From positions 1-47,051 of the forward strand of contig CANPZO010000021.1 in NCBI GenBank assembly GCA_947589005.1: a stretch of 47,051 bases of DNA, read 5' to 3'. Below are positions 1 to 7,578 of the stretch, piece after piece (position 1 is the first letter of the stretch; every line of letters starts with the position of its first letter). The notes beneath the pieces were generated by a model. It was not told the origin of the DNA. It worked only from the letters and a program-made list of their open reading frames with translations, and searched no databases. This DNA comes from an uncultured Clostridia bacterium. GTDB lineage: Bacteria; Bacillota; Clostridia; UMGS1883. The translations under genes were made by a program, and so were the position numbers.

Positions 1-163
1 GTGAGCCAACGCTGTTCTACTTCGATTTGTTACCTTTTTGAAAACTATTGCAACTTGCTATTGCAATTTGCGAAAATTTTTTTGGGCATAAAATGGGGCT
101 GCAAAAACTCACTATGCAATTTAGAGGCACCGGGGCTGTCAAAAAAAAATCGTGCAGAACGAC

Positions 164-200
164 GTCGGAACAAGCGTTGCATCGCTTGTTCCGACTTTTT
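164..200 (+). terminator. Hairpin with T-tract, terminator-like
   Basis: Perfect 13-bp inverted repeat (164-176 with 183-195, 6-nt loop) followed directly by TTTTT at 196-200. The form is that of a rho-independent terminator on the plus strand. It may end a transcript entering from the left edge, because no plus-strand gene is visible in the window before it. Confidence 0.55.
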
Positions 201-240
201 CAAAATCGGAACAATGGCTCGCGCCGCTGTTCCTCCTTTT

Positions 241-269
241 CCACACAAACAACTTCGTTGTTTGTGTGG
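241..269. repeat. 13-bp inverted repeat hairpin
   Basis: Perfect inverted repeat, 241-253 pairing with 257-269, around a TTC loop (or a UUCG-type loop if the closing C-G pair is left open). No T-tract follows on the plus strand. It lies in the gene-free left region, 45 bp after a similar hairpin. Confidence 0.6.
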
Positions 270-490
270 GTTGCACTGCCAGCCCATCTCGCAAAAGGTT
301 GTTAGTGAGCCAAAGCCGTCGCGAGGGCCGCTTTAGGCCCGAAGCAGGCGACGCGAACGTGACCTTTTGCGAAAAAGGAGGGGCAAGCCCTCGAGTGACG
401 ACTTTTCCTTAGGAAATGTCGGAACGGAGACGGGCTTTGCCCCGACGCCGCCGAGTGGTGATTTTCGTTCGTAGTTCAAGGGCATAAATT

Positions 491-530
491 AAAAAGAAAA
501 ACCGTCTTTTTTCTCGAAAAAGGCGGTTTT
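491..530 (-). terminator. Terminator downstream of the NSS transporter operon
   Basis: Stem 498-511 with 517-530 (AAAACCG/CGGTTTT plus an inner T/A-rich arm, one G-T pair), 5-nt loop. Read on the minus strand it is followed by a T-rich tract (the A-run at 491-501 on the plus strand). It lies 117 bp past the transporter stop codon, so the mRNA would have a long 3' tail. The T-run at its other end means it may also work on the plus strand. Confidence 0.7.
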
Positions 531-647
531 CCCACATTAATTGATTTCATTGACCGTTTTATCAATATATGAATTTGGCTTAAATAGAGGCTTTCAGCCC
601 TTGAACGATCTGCGCCATTTTTTTACAGCCCCTCAAAGTTCCCGTGT

Positions 648-2066
648 TCACCTCAAAATATGCTTTACTATTTCAAACACGCCTATGGACTTGAGGAAAA
701 GCACCACAAGCATTACAGGAGCAACATATTTTATCATTATGACATATAGCTTCTTCCGGCCCATTTTCGTTCCGTTCTTCTCCACCTCGTCAATGACGGT
801 TTTGGGGCCCAGCACCCAGCCGATAAGTACGCAGGTGCCTATGGCTATAAGAGGCATGAGAACATTGTTGCTGGCGTAGTCCATGATGTCGAGTATCTGC
901 TGATTTTGCGCGCCGGTAGGCAAATCGACCTCTATGTAAAGCAGGTTATACCCCATGCAGACGATGATCGCCGCCGCGAGGGCTATGACCGTCTCCACAA
1001 CCGTGGCCTTCTTTCTTGAAATATGGAACTCGTCCATAAAGCTGGACACCACCGCTTCCATTATAGAGATGGCGCTGGTAAGGGCAGCGAACAGCACCAT
1101 GGCGAAGAACAGCAGTCCTATTACGCCGCCTATCTTCCCCATCTCGGAAAACACCCTCGGCAGCGTGGCGAACATCAGGCTGGGGCCGGACGCCTCAAGG
1201 CCCTTCGTTCCCTCAAACACATAAACCGCAGGGATTATCATGGCGCCCGCCAGGAAAGCTATAACAGTGTCAAATATCTCTATCTGATTGACGGAGGTGC
1301 GAATGTTGGCGTCGTCATGAACATACGAGCCGTAGGCCACCATTATGCCCATGGCCACGCTCAGGCTGAAAAACAACTGGCCTGTGGCGTCCATGAGCAC
1401 GGAAAAGAACCGGCTGACGCTCATGCCCTTGAAGCTGGGCACCACATAAGTCTTAAATCCCTGCACACCCGTCCGCACTTCGTCTCCGTCAACGTGGCTG
1501 ATAGTCAGGGAGAAAACCGATATGGCGATGACCAGCAGCACCAATACGGGCATTATGACCTTTGAGGTGGACTCTATCCCTTTGTTTACGCCCATGAGGA
1601 TAATAGCCATCACTATGAGTATAAATACGCCCATTAGAATAAGCGGCTCAGTCTTGTCGGATATAAACGAGGTAAAATAGTCGGGAGACGCGGCCTCGTC
1701 CCCGTGACCGGTGAGATATACGAGCAGGTACTTCACCACCCAGCCGCCTATAACGCAGTAATAGGGCAGAATGATGGCGGGCACAAGACAGGCGATAACG
1801 CCAAGTCCCTTCCACTTTTTGTGGAGAACTCCGTAAGCCGTCAGAGGGCTTTGCTTTGTCTTACGGCCGATGGCCACCTCGGTTATAAGGAGCGTAAAAC
1901 CGAAGGTCAGGGCCAAAACAAGATAAATTACAAGGAACATACCGCCGCCGTCCTTTGCGGCCAAATACGGAAATCTCCATATGTTACCCAAACCTACGGC
2001 GCTTCCGGCCGCAGCCAGCACAAAGCCGATTGAGCCCTTGAACGAGGTTCGCTTTTTCTGCTCCAT
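648..2066 (-). CDS. Sodium-dependent transporter, NSS (SNF) family
   Basis: Membrane symporter of the neurotransmitter:sodium symporter family, the bacterial group that takes up amino acids or related amines with Na+. The N-terminus carries the family hallmark GSAVGLGNIWRFPYLAA (about residues 20-36), which shapes the ion and substrate sites in the first unwound helix. The rest is a series of hydrophobic segments consistent with 11-12 transmembrane helices over 472 residues, a normal bacterial length. I place the start at 2066, because GGGAGG lies 7 nt upstream; an in-frame ATG at 2081 has no such site. The gene follows the glycerophosphodiesterase by 33 bp and probably shares its promoter at 2871-2899. 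The substrate cannot be read from the sequence; tryptophan, tyrosine or leucine are typical for the family. Confidence 0.93.
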   Translation of the reverse strand: MEQKKRTSFKGSIGFVLAAAGSAVGLGNIWRFPYLAAKDGGGMFLVIYLVLALTFGFTLLITEVAIGRKTKQSPLTAYGVLHKKWKGLGVIACLVPAIILPYYCVIGGWVVKYLLVYLTGHGDEAASPDYFTSFISDKTEPLILMGVFILIVMAIILMGVNKGIESTSKVIMPVLVLLVIAISVFSLTISHVDGDEVRTGVQGFKTYVVPSFKGMSVSRFFSVLMDATGQLFFSLSVAMGIMVAYGSYVHDDANIRTSVNQIEIFDTVIAFLAGAMIIPAVYVFEGTKGLEASGPSLMFATLPRVFSEMGKIGGVIGLLFFAMVLFAALTSAISIMEAVVSSFMDEFHISRKKATVVETVIALAAAIIVCMGYNLLYIEVDLPTGAQNQQILDIMDYASNNVLMPLIAIGTCVLIGWVLGPKTVIDEVEKNGTKMGRKKLYVIMIKYVAPVMLVVLFLKSIGVFEIVKHILR

Positions 2067-2099
2067 CAGTATCCCTCCCAAAATTATTATATTTATTTT

Positions 2100-2819
2100 T
2101 CAGCGCGCGCCGTCCATTTCAAAAATAAGGCCGTCGCAGAGGTCACGGAATTTTTCTATCTGTTTTTCTCCCCTGGCCGTCCAGCAGAAAACACGCCTTC
2201 CGCTGCGGCGGCAGCTCTCCCGCTGGGCCGCAGCGTCCCTCAGATGGCAGGCCACAAAGTCGGGACGGAACAGCGGATTGAGCAGCATATGTCCGCATAC
2301 CACTTTTCTCAGGAAACCGCCCGTCTTGGAGTTTTTTCTGTCCAAAAGCTGTCCCAGGGGTATACGCGGTCTGTGCCGTCTTATCCATATGAGCGGCAGA
2401 GGATTAAAGGACTCTATCATGTACTCGCCCCTGTATCCGTCAAGCTCGGATATAAGGCGCCTTTCCAACGGTCCGGCAAGGCCGCGGTTCTTTATCTCTA
2501 TCAGCAGAGCCACCTTGCCGTCCACAAGCTCCAATACCTCCTCGAGGGTGGGGACGGTCCATTCCGTGCCGAGGAGCCTGAGCCCGCCGAGCTCGCTGAG
2601 GGTGCATTTTTCTATCTCTCTTTCGTCGCCGGTCATGCGTTTAAGGCTGTGGTCATGAAAGACGGCGAGTTCTCCGTCGGCGGTCAAATGCACGTCCAGT
2701 TCTATGGCATAGCCCTCGGCCACGGCAAGCGAAAAAGCCGCCATGGAGTTTTCGGGTATGCCGCCGTTGTTGTTGAACAGCCCTCTGTGGGCCGTCATCT
2801 TATATTTTTCAACATTCAT
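2100..2819 (-). CDS. Glycerophosphodiester phosphodiesterase (GDPD family)
   Basis: Predicted cytoplasmic metal-dependent phosphodiesterase that hydrolyses glycerophosphodiesters (deacylated phospholipids) to glycerol 3-phosphate and an alcohol. Family motifs are visible: AHRG near the N-terminus, PENS, ELDVHLTADGELAVFHDH, which together supply the catalytic histidines and metal-binding acids, and LIEIKN in the middle. The length of 240 residues is normal. No signal peptide is seen. I chose the ATG at 2819, since the upstream in-frame ATG at 2852 would sit only about 10 nt from the expected transcription start of the promoter at 2871-2899. It is the first gene of a two-gene unit with the NSS transporter; the pairing has no obvious biochemical logic. 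A related activity on other phosphodiesters is possible. Confidence 0.9.
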   Translation of the reverse strand: MNVEKYKMTAHRGLFNNNGGIPENSMAAFSLAVAEGYAIELDVHLTADGELAVFHDHSLKRMTGDEREIEKCTLSELGGLRLLGTEWTVPTLEEVLELVDGKVALLIEIKNRGLAGPLERRLISELDGYRGEYMIESFNPLPLIWIRRHRPRIPLGQLLDRKNSKTGGFLRKVVCGHMLLNPLFRPDFVACHLRDAAAQRESCRRSGRRVFCWTARGEKQIEKFRDLCDGLIFEMDGAR

Positions 2820-2870
2820 TCTGACACCGCCCCGTATGAAGTCGTATCGCAAGCCTAACGCTCACTTTTG

Positions 2871-2899
2871 ATTGTACCACATTTTTTATCTATTGTCAA
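2871..2899 (-). promoter_or_regulatory. Sigma-A promoter for the GDPD-NSS operon
   Basis: On the minus strand: -35 TTGACA (2894-2899), 17-bp spacer, -10 TACAAT (2871-2876). It diverges from the promoter at 2933-2961, the two -35 boxes being 33 bp apart. Confidence 0.8.
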
Positions 2900-2932
2900 C
2901 AATATTCGGTACATCATTTATCAAAAAATCGG

Positions 2933-2961
2933 TTGACAATGGGAAATGAAAGGTGTATAAT
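2933..2961 (+). promoter_or_regulatory. Consensus sigma-A promoter for the cyclophilin gene
   Basis: Exact TTGACA (2933-2938), 17-bp spacer, exact TATAAT (2956-2961). Transcription should begin near 2968, which rules out the earlier in-frame start codons of the downstream gene. Confidence 0.88.
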
Positions 2962-2992
2962 AGTGGCAAATCTAAAAAAAGGAATGACGAGT

Positions 2993-3790
2993 ATGTTAAA
3001 AAGAGTAAAAATAACGGCTCTGCTCATGTCCGTCCTGCTCATAATGGCGGGCTGCGGAGCGGCAAACGACGACGGAGGCAAAGCGGATAAATCCGGCGGC
3101 AAAACCGAAGCCAAAACGAATAGCGCCGGGGCCGAAACCGATGCTGCCGACGAGGACAAAGCGGGTCCGACCATGTCAATGAACGGTGAGGAACTATCTA
3201 TCGAAAACATCGTCGATGCCGTGATAACCCTTGAAAGCGGCGATGAGATAAGGCTTGAGCTCTATCCCGGCCTTGCCCCGAAAACCGTTGACAATTTTGT
3301 AAAGCTGGCCAAGGAGGGCTTTTACGAGGGCACGATATTCCATCGGGTAGTAAACGGCTTTATGATACAGGGCGGCGGCTACGGCGAAGAGTTTTACGAC
3401 AAAAATTTTGACGGACGCGAGGCCGAAAGCATAGAAGGCGAATTTAGAAATAACGGCTTTGAGGGCAATGTGCTCTCCCACACGCCCGGCGTAATTTCCA
3501 TGGCCCGCACAAGCGACCCCAACAGCGCCTCCTCTCAGTTTTTCATCGTACACGGCAGCGCCGTATTCCTTGACGGCGATTACGCCGCTTTCGGCAAGGT
3601 GAAGGATGACGAGAGCATGGCTGTGGTGAACAAGATAGCAAATGTGGAGGTCGAGGACCTTTCCAGGGAGGGTTATCCTTCCGAGGCCGTTCCCGTTGAG
3701 CCTATAGTTATAAAATCCGTAGAGATAGTCGAGCCGGCGGACGTAGCCGAGCCGGAAAGCGGCACCGAGCCCGAGCCCGCGGTCGAATAA
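2993..3790 (+). CDS. Peptidyl-prolyl cis-trans isomerase, cyclophilin-type lipoprotein
   Basis: Predicted surface lipoprotein that assists folding of exported proteins by isomerising Xaa-Pro bonds. The N-terminus is a lipoprotein signal with lipobox MAGC, so Cys21 would be the lipidated residue. A flexible acidic/alanine-rich linker follows to about residue 65, then a cyclophilin domain (about 72-250) with FHRVV (catalytic Arg118), GFMIQGG, and ISMAR...SASSQFFIVH. The C-terminus is a short Pro/Glu-rich tail. The start at 2993 gives the proper signal peptide; an AAGGA site lies upstream, and the promoter at 2933-2961 excludes earlier starts. The gene is monocistronic, ending in the hairpin at 3814-3854. 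Confidence 0.94.
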   Translation: MLKRVKITALLMSVLLIMAGCGAANDDGGKADKSGGKTEAKTNSAGAETDAADEDKAGPTMSMNGEELSIENIVDAVITLESGDEIRLELYPGLAPKTVDNFVKLAKEGFYEGTIFHRVVNGFMIQGGGYGEEFYDKNFDGREAESIEGEFRNNGFEGNVLSHTPGVISMARTSDPNSASSQFFIVHGSAVFLDGDYAAFGKVKDDESMAVVNKIANVEVEDLSREGYPSEAVPVEPIVIKSVEIVEPADVAEPESGTEPEPAVE

Positions 3791-3813
3791 GAGGCGCACC
3801 GTAAGGTGCGTAA

Positions 3814-3854
3814 AACTTAAGAAATCCGCCCATTTCGGGCGGATTTCTTAAGTT
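3814..3854. terminator. 18-bp bidirectional terminator hairpin
   Basis: Perfect 18-bp stem (3814-3831 with 3837-3854), 5-nt loop. It serves the cyclophilin gene on the plus strand and the exonuclease gene on the minus strand. It physically contains the exonuclease stop codon (3848-3850), so the two convergent genes share the shortest possible termination region. A smaller hairpin (CGCACC/GGTGCG, 3795-3810) precedes it. T-tracts are weak, so it may also act as a transcript-protecting stem. Confidence 0.7.
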
Positions 3855-4804
3855 ACCGGCTGCGCGTCTGCCTCGGCGGAGCTTTTGTCGGAGGAACGGA
3901 GCTTGTTGGAATAATACTCCTCCGCCTCGGGATTGCTTTCAAACACGGTCTTGCGCACCATCTTTTCCGTTTTGCCCTTAAGAAGGCGGTTTTGCATAAA
4001 ATAGCGGCCATGGTCGCGACATTCGCCTATGGATATCAGCTTACCCCTTCCCTGACGCACCCATTTCCCGCGGACCATGGGGGCTCCGCAGACGGGACAG
4101 GCGTTGTTGTTAAAGGCTTCGGGACACTGGCTGCGCCCGTTTATAACCGTGCACCGATACTGGCGGCGGTGTATTTCTTTCAAATTCATAAAAACCGTGG
4201 CGGAGGGAGACATGGCCTTTGTATGGCTGGCGTACTCGTCTATTCCTTTTTGAAGGTCGAGACAGCGGCAGACCATGGCCGTATAATAGGCGTCGTTCAG
4301 AGCATCGTGCTGGGGATGCTCCTCGTCAATGGCGCAGTTGAAGTACTCCATGGCCGAGGCCAGAGAACGCTGGTTTTTGCCTCCGTCGGTCTGAGCGTTA
4401 AATATGACCTGAAGGTTGTACCACTCCCCTATCCAGTCCGCCTCAAGCCTGTACATTTTCAGGCAGGAGTTGAGCATGGGGATATCGTCGTAGCCCCAGG
4501 TGAGTATTACCCTGTCCTCTCCGCACCAGTCGCGGAAGTCCCAGATTACCTCGGGGAAATACTCCCCTTCACGGAGCATTTCGGACGTTATGCCCGTAAG
4601 CCTTTTAACGTGGTCATTCAGCTTTTTTATGTATACCGGCTTGACAAGGCTTTTAAAGGTATCAACGCACTCCAGCTTTTCATTGAGCTTGACCGCGCCT
4701 ATCTCGATTATCTCATTTTTAGGCTTCGATTTTTTCTTGGTGGTTTCATTTAATATCCTGGGGTAGGACTGATTCCACTCCATGTCCAGCACAATGTAAT
4801 TCAT
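3848..4804 (-). CDS. DEDDh-type 3'-5' exonuclease with C-terminal zinc-finger-like region
   Basis: Predicted nuclease of the RNase T/DNA polymerase III epsilon fold. Motif I is DMEW (Asp7, Glu9) at the extreme N-terminus; EIIEIGAVKL follows; the last motif HPQHDALNDA supplies the catalytic His and Asp near residue 170. After about residue 215 the protein leaves the nuclease fold and shows a cysteine cluster (CPEAFNNNACPVCGAP then a later Cys and His), which could bind zinc. Family length is usually about 200, so this roughly 110-residue tail is an addition. I chose the ATG at 4804, as AAAGGG lies 8 nt upstream; an ATG at 4822 has no site. DNA or RNA substrate is unknown; KapD-like proteins are the nearest match I recall. 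Confidence 0.85.
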   Translation of the reverse strand: MNYIVLDMEWNQSYPRILNETTKKKSKPKNEIIEIGAVKLNEKLECVDTFKSLVKPVYIKKLNDHVKRLTGITSEMLREGEYFPEVIWDFRDWCGEDRVILTWGYDDIPMLNSCLKMYRLEADWIGEWYNLQVIFNAQTDGGKNQRSLASAMEYFNCAIDEEHPQHDALNDAYYTAMVCRCLDLQKGIDEYASHTKAMSPSATVFMNLKEIHRRQYRCTVINGRSQCPEAFNNNACPVCGAPMVRGKWVRQGRGKLISIGECRDHGRYFMQNRLLKGKTEKMVRKTVFESNPEAEEYYSNKLRSSDKSSAEADAQPVT

Positions 4805-4836
4805 GGGTTCAACCCTTTCCATGTGTAATCATATTA

Positions 4837-4865
4837 AGTATATCATAAAAATAGAGAATAGTCAA
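4837..4865 (-). promoter_or_regulatory. Promoter for the exonuclease gene
   Basis: Minus strand: TTGACT (4860-4865), 17-bp spacer, TATACT (4837-4842). The -35 box overlaps the last codons of the upstream regulator gene, so the exonuclease can be expressed independently of it. Confidence 0.65.
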
Positions 4866-5284
4866 CTGTTGTTTTCTTCACTTTCGTCAATATATATCCT
4901 GTGGGGCTTTTTATTCCAGGGCAGGGGCTCGGTGGTCTTGGTGATTATCACGCTTTCGCCGTCAAAGCGTATGGCCGCGGAGGGGTCCTCGGCGGTTATG
5001 CCCAGCTTTTCGAGCCACCTGCGGGGCATGGACACCCTTCCGTAAATGGAGTTTTCTCCGTTTTTAAGGAACTTCACCTTTACGTTTCTGGCCGAAGAGT
5101 CCGACATTATTTCCAGGGCCTTCTGCAAGTGGTCCGTGGTGTAAACCCTGCGTCCGTTCTCGCTGCGGTAGGCCACAAGTACGCCCTTCTCGTCGAGCCT
5201 TGTGAGACTCCGGGCCGAAATACCCATAAACTCCGCCAGCTCTACGGCCGACACCCTTGTAACGCTATGAAATTTGGTCTTCAT
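4862..5284 (-). CDS. Two-domain regulator: MerR-like HTH plus AbrB/SpoVT-like domain
   Basis: 140-residue putative DNA-binding protein with two DNA-binding folds. Residues about 10-60 match a MerR/excisionase-type winged helix (VSAVELAEFMGISARSL, then GRRVYTTDHLQKA). Residues about 68-118 look like an AbrB/MazE swapped-hairpin (YGRVSMPRRWLEKLGI followed by AAIRFDGESVIITK). The C-terminal end is acidic. The start has AGGAGG 7 nt upstream. It sits 10 bp after queA in the same direction and may be translated from the queA transcript. I do not know a characterised protein with this layout; target and ligand are unknown. Confidence 0.72.
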   Translation of the reverse strand: MKTKFHSVTRVSAVELAEFMGISARSLTRLDEKGVLVAYRSENGRRVYTTDHLQKALEIMSDSSARNVKVKFLKNGENSIYGRVSMPRRWLEKLGITAEDPSAAIRFDGESVIITKTTEPLPWNKKPHRIYIDESEENNS

Positions 5285-5294
5285 AATTTTCCTC

Positions 5295-6320
5295 CTATTG
5301 TATCAACATGCAGTCTCCAAATGAAAAAAACCTGTAATTTTCCTCCACCGCGTGGCGGTAGGCCGCCAGCACTTCATCTCTGCCGGCGAGGGCGCTCACA
5401 AGCATTATGAGGGTGGACTTGGGCAGATGAAAATTGGTTATAAGACAGTCCATGAGCTTAAATTTATAACCCGGATATATGAATATATCGGTGTTTCCGC
5501 TGCCCGGCACAAGCCGCCCGTCCTTCGCGGCGCTTTCTACGGTGCGGCAGCTTGTGGTGCCGACGCATATTATTCTCCCACCGGCGGCCTTGGCGGAGTT
5601 CACCGTTTCCGCGGCCTTGGGCGAAACGCTGTAAAACTCAGAGTGCATCTTATGCTCCTCCACGTTATCCACCTTTACCGGACGGAAGGTGCCAAGCCCA
5701 ACGTGCAAAGTGACGAAAGCCGTGCTCACGCCCATTTTACGTATCTCGTCCAGCAGACCTTCGGTGAAGTGCAGGCCGGCGGTTGGAGCCGCGGCGCTCC
5801 CCCGATTGACGGAATAGACCGTCTGATAACGCTCCTTATCCTCCAGCTTTTCGGTTATATACGGCGGCAGGGGCATTTCTCCCAGCTCATCGAGCACGTT
5901 CTCGAACAGGCCCTCATACTCAAAGCGCACCCTGCGGCTCCCGCCGTCCAGCACCTCCAATATCTCGGCCCTGAGTCTGCCCTCGCCGAATTCAAACTTA
6001 GCTCCGGGCAGCGCCTTTTTGCCCGGCCTGAGTATGACCTCCCACTCGTCGGCGCTCAGCCGCTTAAGCAGCAAAAACTCAATGGCCCCGCCCGTGTTTT
6101 CCTTTTTCCCGTAAAGCCGGGCCGGTATCACCCTTGTGTCGTTCAGCACAAGGCAGTCGCCGGGGCGGAGATAGTTCTTTATATTTATAAACATATCGTC
6201 ATGATATTCGCCGCTGTCCTTGCTCAGCACCAGCATTTTTGAGGCGCTCCTGTCGTCAAGGGGGTGCTGGGCTATTCTTTCCGGCGGCAGATAGTAATCG
6301 AAATCTTCTGTAGAGAGCAT
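5295..6320 (-). CDS. queA: S-adenosylmethionine:tRNA ribosyltransferase-isomerase
   Basis: Transfers and rearranges the ribosyl group of SAM onto the 7-deazaguanine in the anticodon wobble position, making epoxyqueuosine in tRNAs for Asp, Asn, His and Tyr. The protein is 341 residues, the usual length. Visible family blocks are [13 protein letters not shown] at the N-terminus, [36 protein letters not shown] and [15 protein letters not shown] near the end. AGGAGG sits 8 nt before the ATG, inside the end of the GH43 gene, which is only 3 bp away; the two are translationally close. In many Clostridia queA lies next to tgt and ruvB; here neither is seen. Confidence 0.96.
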   Translation of the reverse strand: MLSTEDFDYYLPPERIAQHPLDDRSASKMLVLSKDSGEYHDDMFINIKNYLRPGDCLVLNDTRVIPARLYGKKENTGGAIEFLLLKRLSADEWEVILRPGKKALPGAKFEFGEGRLRAEILEVLDGGSRRVRFEYEGLFENVLDELGEMPLPPYITEKLEDKERYQTVYSVNRGSAAAPTAGLHFTEGLLDEIRKMGVSTAFVTLHVGLGTFRPVKVDNVEEHKMHSEFYSVSPKAAETVNSAKAAGGRIICVGTTSCRTVESAAKDGRLVPGSGNTDIFIYPGYKFKLMDCLITNFHLPKSTLIMLVSALAGRDEVLAAYRHAVEENYRFFSFGDCMLIQ

Positions 6321-6323
6321 GGC

Positions 6324-7496
6324 TCAGCCTCCTGTCCTTACCGGCGCGGTCACGCCCTCGAGAGTGGCGAGCACGGGCTTGATGGCGCCGCTTTCGTCAA
6401 ACTCCATCCTGTCAAGGGCCACTTCCCTGTGGCTGCCGGCGTAATAGCCGCCGCCAATTTGAACGGTGGTCGGTATATTAAACCGGTGATAGCATATATA
6501 CCAGTCGTCGGTGCCGGGTATATTGATTATACTGTGATGGCCGGTGCACTGGATGCGGCTGTCGCCGGTATAGTCCCGCGACAGTATCACGCCGCAGCCC
6601 TCCGGCCGCTCCAAGGGCGACCCTGACACCCCGTACCGCACACAGTAGTCGGGATTTTCCGTGTTGCCCTCGCTCCATGTGAAGTAGTACCTTCCGCCCC
6701 GCTTTATGACAAATACGGCCTCGGTAAAATGCTCGGGAGTGATTTTCTTTATCTCTCCGTCAAAGGAGGTCATGTCCTCGCTGAGCCGGGCCGCGTAGAG
6801 CTGACCGTTGCCCCAGTAGAGATAGGGCGTCCCGTCGTCGTCGATAAAGGCGTGGGGGTCTATCATCTGCCCCTCCAATATTCCTCCGGGCATCAGTGGC
6901 TCACCCTTGTCCACAAAGGGGCCGTTGGGACTGTCGGCCACGGCGACGGCAAGGTCCTTGTGACCGTTTAATTTGTTGCCGCTGCTGTAGTAGAAGTAAT
7001 ATTTGCCGTTCCTCTCGGCCGCGGTGGGCGCCCAGCCGTACATTCCCAAGCTCCAGGGCACATCCTTCAAGTCGAGTATTACGCCCTCGTCTCTCCAGTG
7101 GACAAGGTCGTCGGAGGAAAAGGCTTTGAAGTAAGTGCTTTTCCAACCGGAAACGCCGTCTGTGGTGGGATATATATAATATCTTCCGTCCATCATAACG
7201 ATGTTCGGGTCTCCAAACAGTCCGTACTGTCCGAGGAGGCTGTTGCCCCATTCCACGGCGGAAACGGTCCACTCCTCGCGTTGTCCGCCGTCGGCGGAGA
7301 CGGTATAAGTTACCGGCCGTGAAAGGTTCCGTCTGCCTGAAGGAGTGACCCTGCCCGGTGCGGAAAGCTGAAATACAGGCTCTATCTCCCCAATATGCCC
7401 CGGCGTCACCGCAAGCTGAACGGTGCGGTCATTTTCGTTTATAATGTTGTTAAAGCTCTTTATGTACTCACCGGTTACGGCTGTTATAAGGGCCAT
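6324..7496 (-). CDS. Glycoside hydrolase family 43-like enzyme with N-terminal Ig-like domain, no signal peptide
   Basis: Five-bladed beta-propeller glycosidase of the GH43 type, a family that mainly cleaves alpha-L-arabinofuranosides and beta-xylosides. Residues 1-85 form a short beta domain (VTYTVSADGGQREEWTV is typical of DUF5018-like Ig modules). The catalytic part follows: DPNIV with Asp96 as likely base, MIDPHAF with Asp213 as likely pKa modulator, and FTEAVFVIKRGGRYYF with Glu259 as likely acid. AGGAGG precedes the start. No signal peptide is seen, so it should act in the cytoplasm on imported oligosaccharides, which is odd given the N-terminal Ig-like domain usual in secreted enzymes. 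It lies between clpX and queA, a housekeeping context. Specificity is not readable. Confidence 0.88.
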   Translation of the reverse strand: MALITAVTGEYIKSFNNIINENDRTVQLAVTPGHIGEIEPVFQLSAPGRVTPSGRRNLSRPVTYTVSADGGQREEWTVSAVEWGNSLLGQYGLFGDPNIVMMDGRYYIYPTTDGVSGWKSTYFKAFSSDDLVHWRDEGVILDLKDVPWSLGMYGWAPTAAERNGKYYFYYSSGNKLNGHKDLAVAVADSPNGPFVDKGEPLMPGGILEGQMIDPHAFIDDDGTPYLYWGNGQLYAARLSEDMTSFDGEIKKITPEHFTEAVFVIKRGGRYYFTWSEGNTENPDYCVRYGVSGSPLERPEGCGVILSRDYTGDSRIQCTGHHSIINIPGTDDWYICYHRFNIPTTVQIGGGYYAGSHREVALDRMEFDESGAIKPVLATLEGVTAPVRTGG

Positions 7497-7514
7497 ATTT
7501 GTTCCTCCCGTGAA

Positions 7515-7546
7515 AAGCCCTCTGCTGCGCGTGCGGCGGAGGGCTT
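7515..7546 (-). terminator. Hairpin between clpX and the GH43 gene
   Basis: Stem AAGCCCTC/GAGGGCTT (7515-7522 with 7539-7546), 16-nt GC-rich loop, ending in TTTT on the minus strand. It should terminate or attenuate the tig-clpP-clpX transcript. Only 18 bp separate it from the GH43 start codon, and its end abuts the GGAGG site, leaving no room for a promoter in between. Readthrough or a promoter within clpX must feed GH43-queA. Confidence 0.6.
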
Positions 7547-7578
7547 GTATATTTTATTTCTAACGCTTAATAGGAGTG

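Larger units (their letters stand above)
1..497. other. Gene-free, hairpin-rich intergenic region
   Basis: I see no convincing gene here. Open frames exist on both strands, but none has a ribosome binding site or a recognisable protein. The stretch is full of dyads: a perfect 13-bp hairpin at 164-195 followed by T5, another 13-bp hairpin at 241-269, and a two-part stem at 317-353 (outer CGTCGC/GCGACG, inner GGGCC/GGCCC). The heptamer TCGGAAC occurs three times (165, 206, 419), and GTGAGCCAA occurs at 1 and 305. This could be a structured RNA, a set of degenerate intergenic repeats or stacked terminators from a gene left of the window; the sequence alone does not decide. Confidence 0.5.

Noticed and set aside
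1-336. 111-codon open frame at the left edge
   Set aside because: It starts at the window edge, has no family match and runs through perfect hairpins; it is better explained as non-coding.
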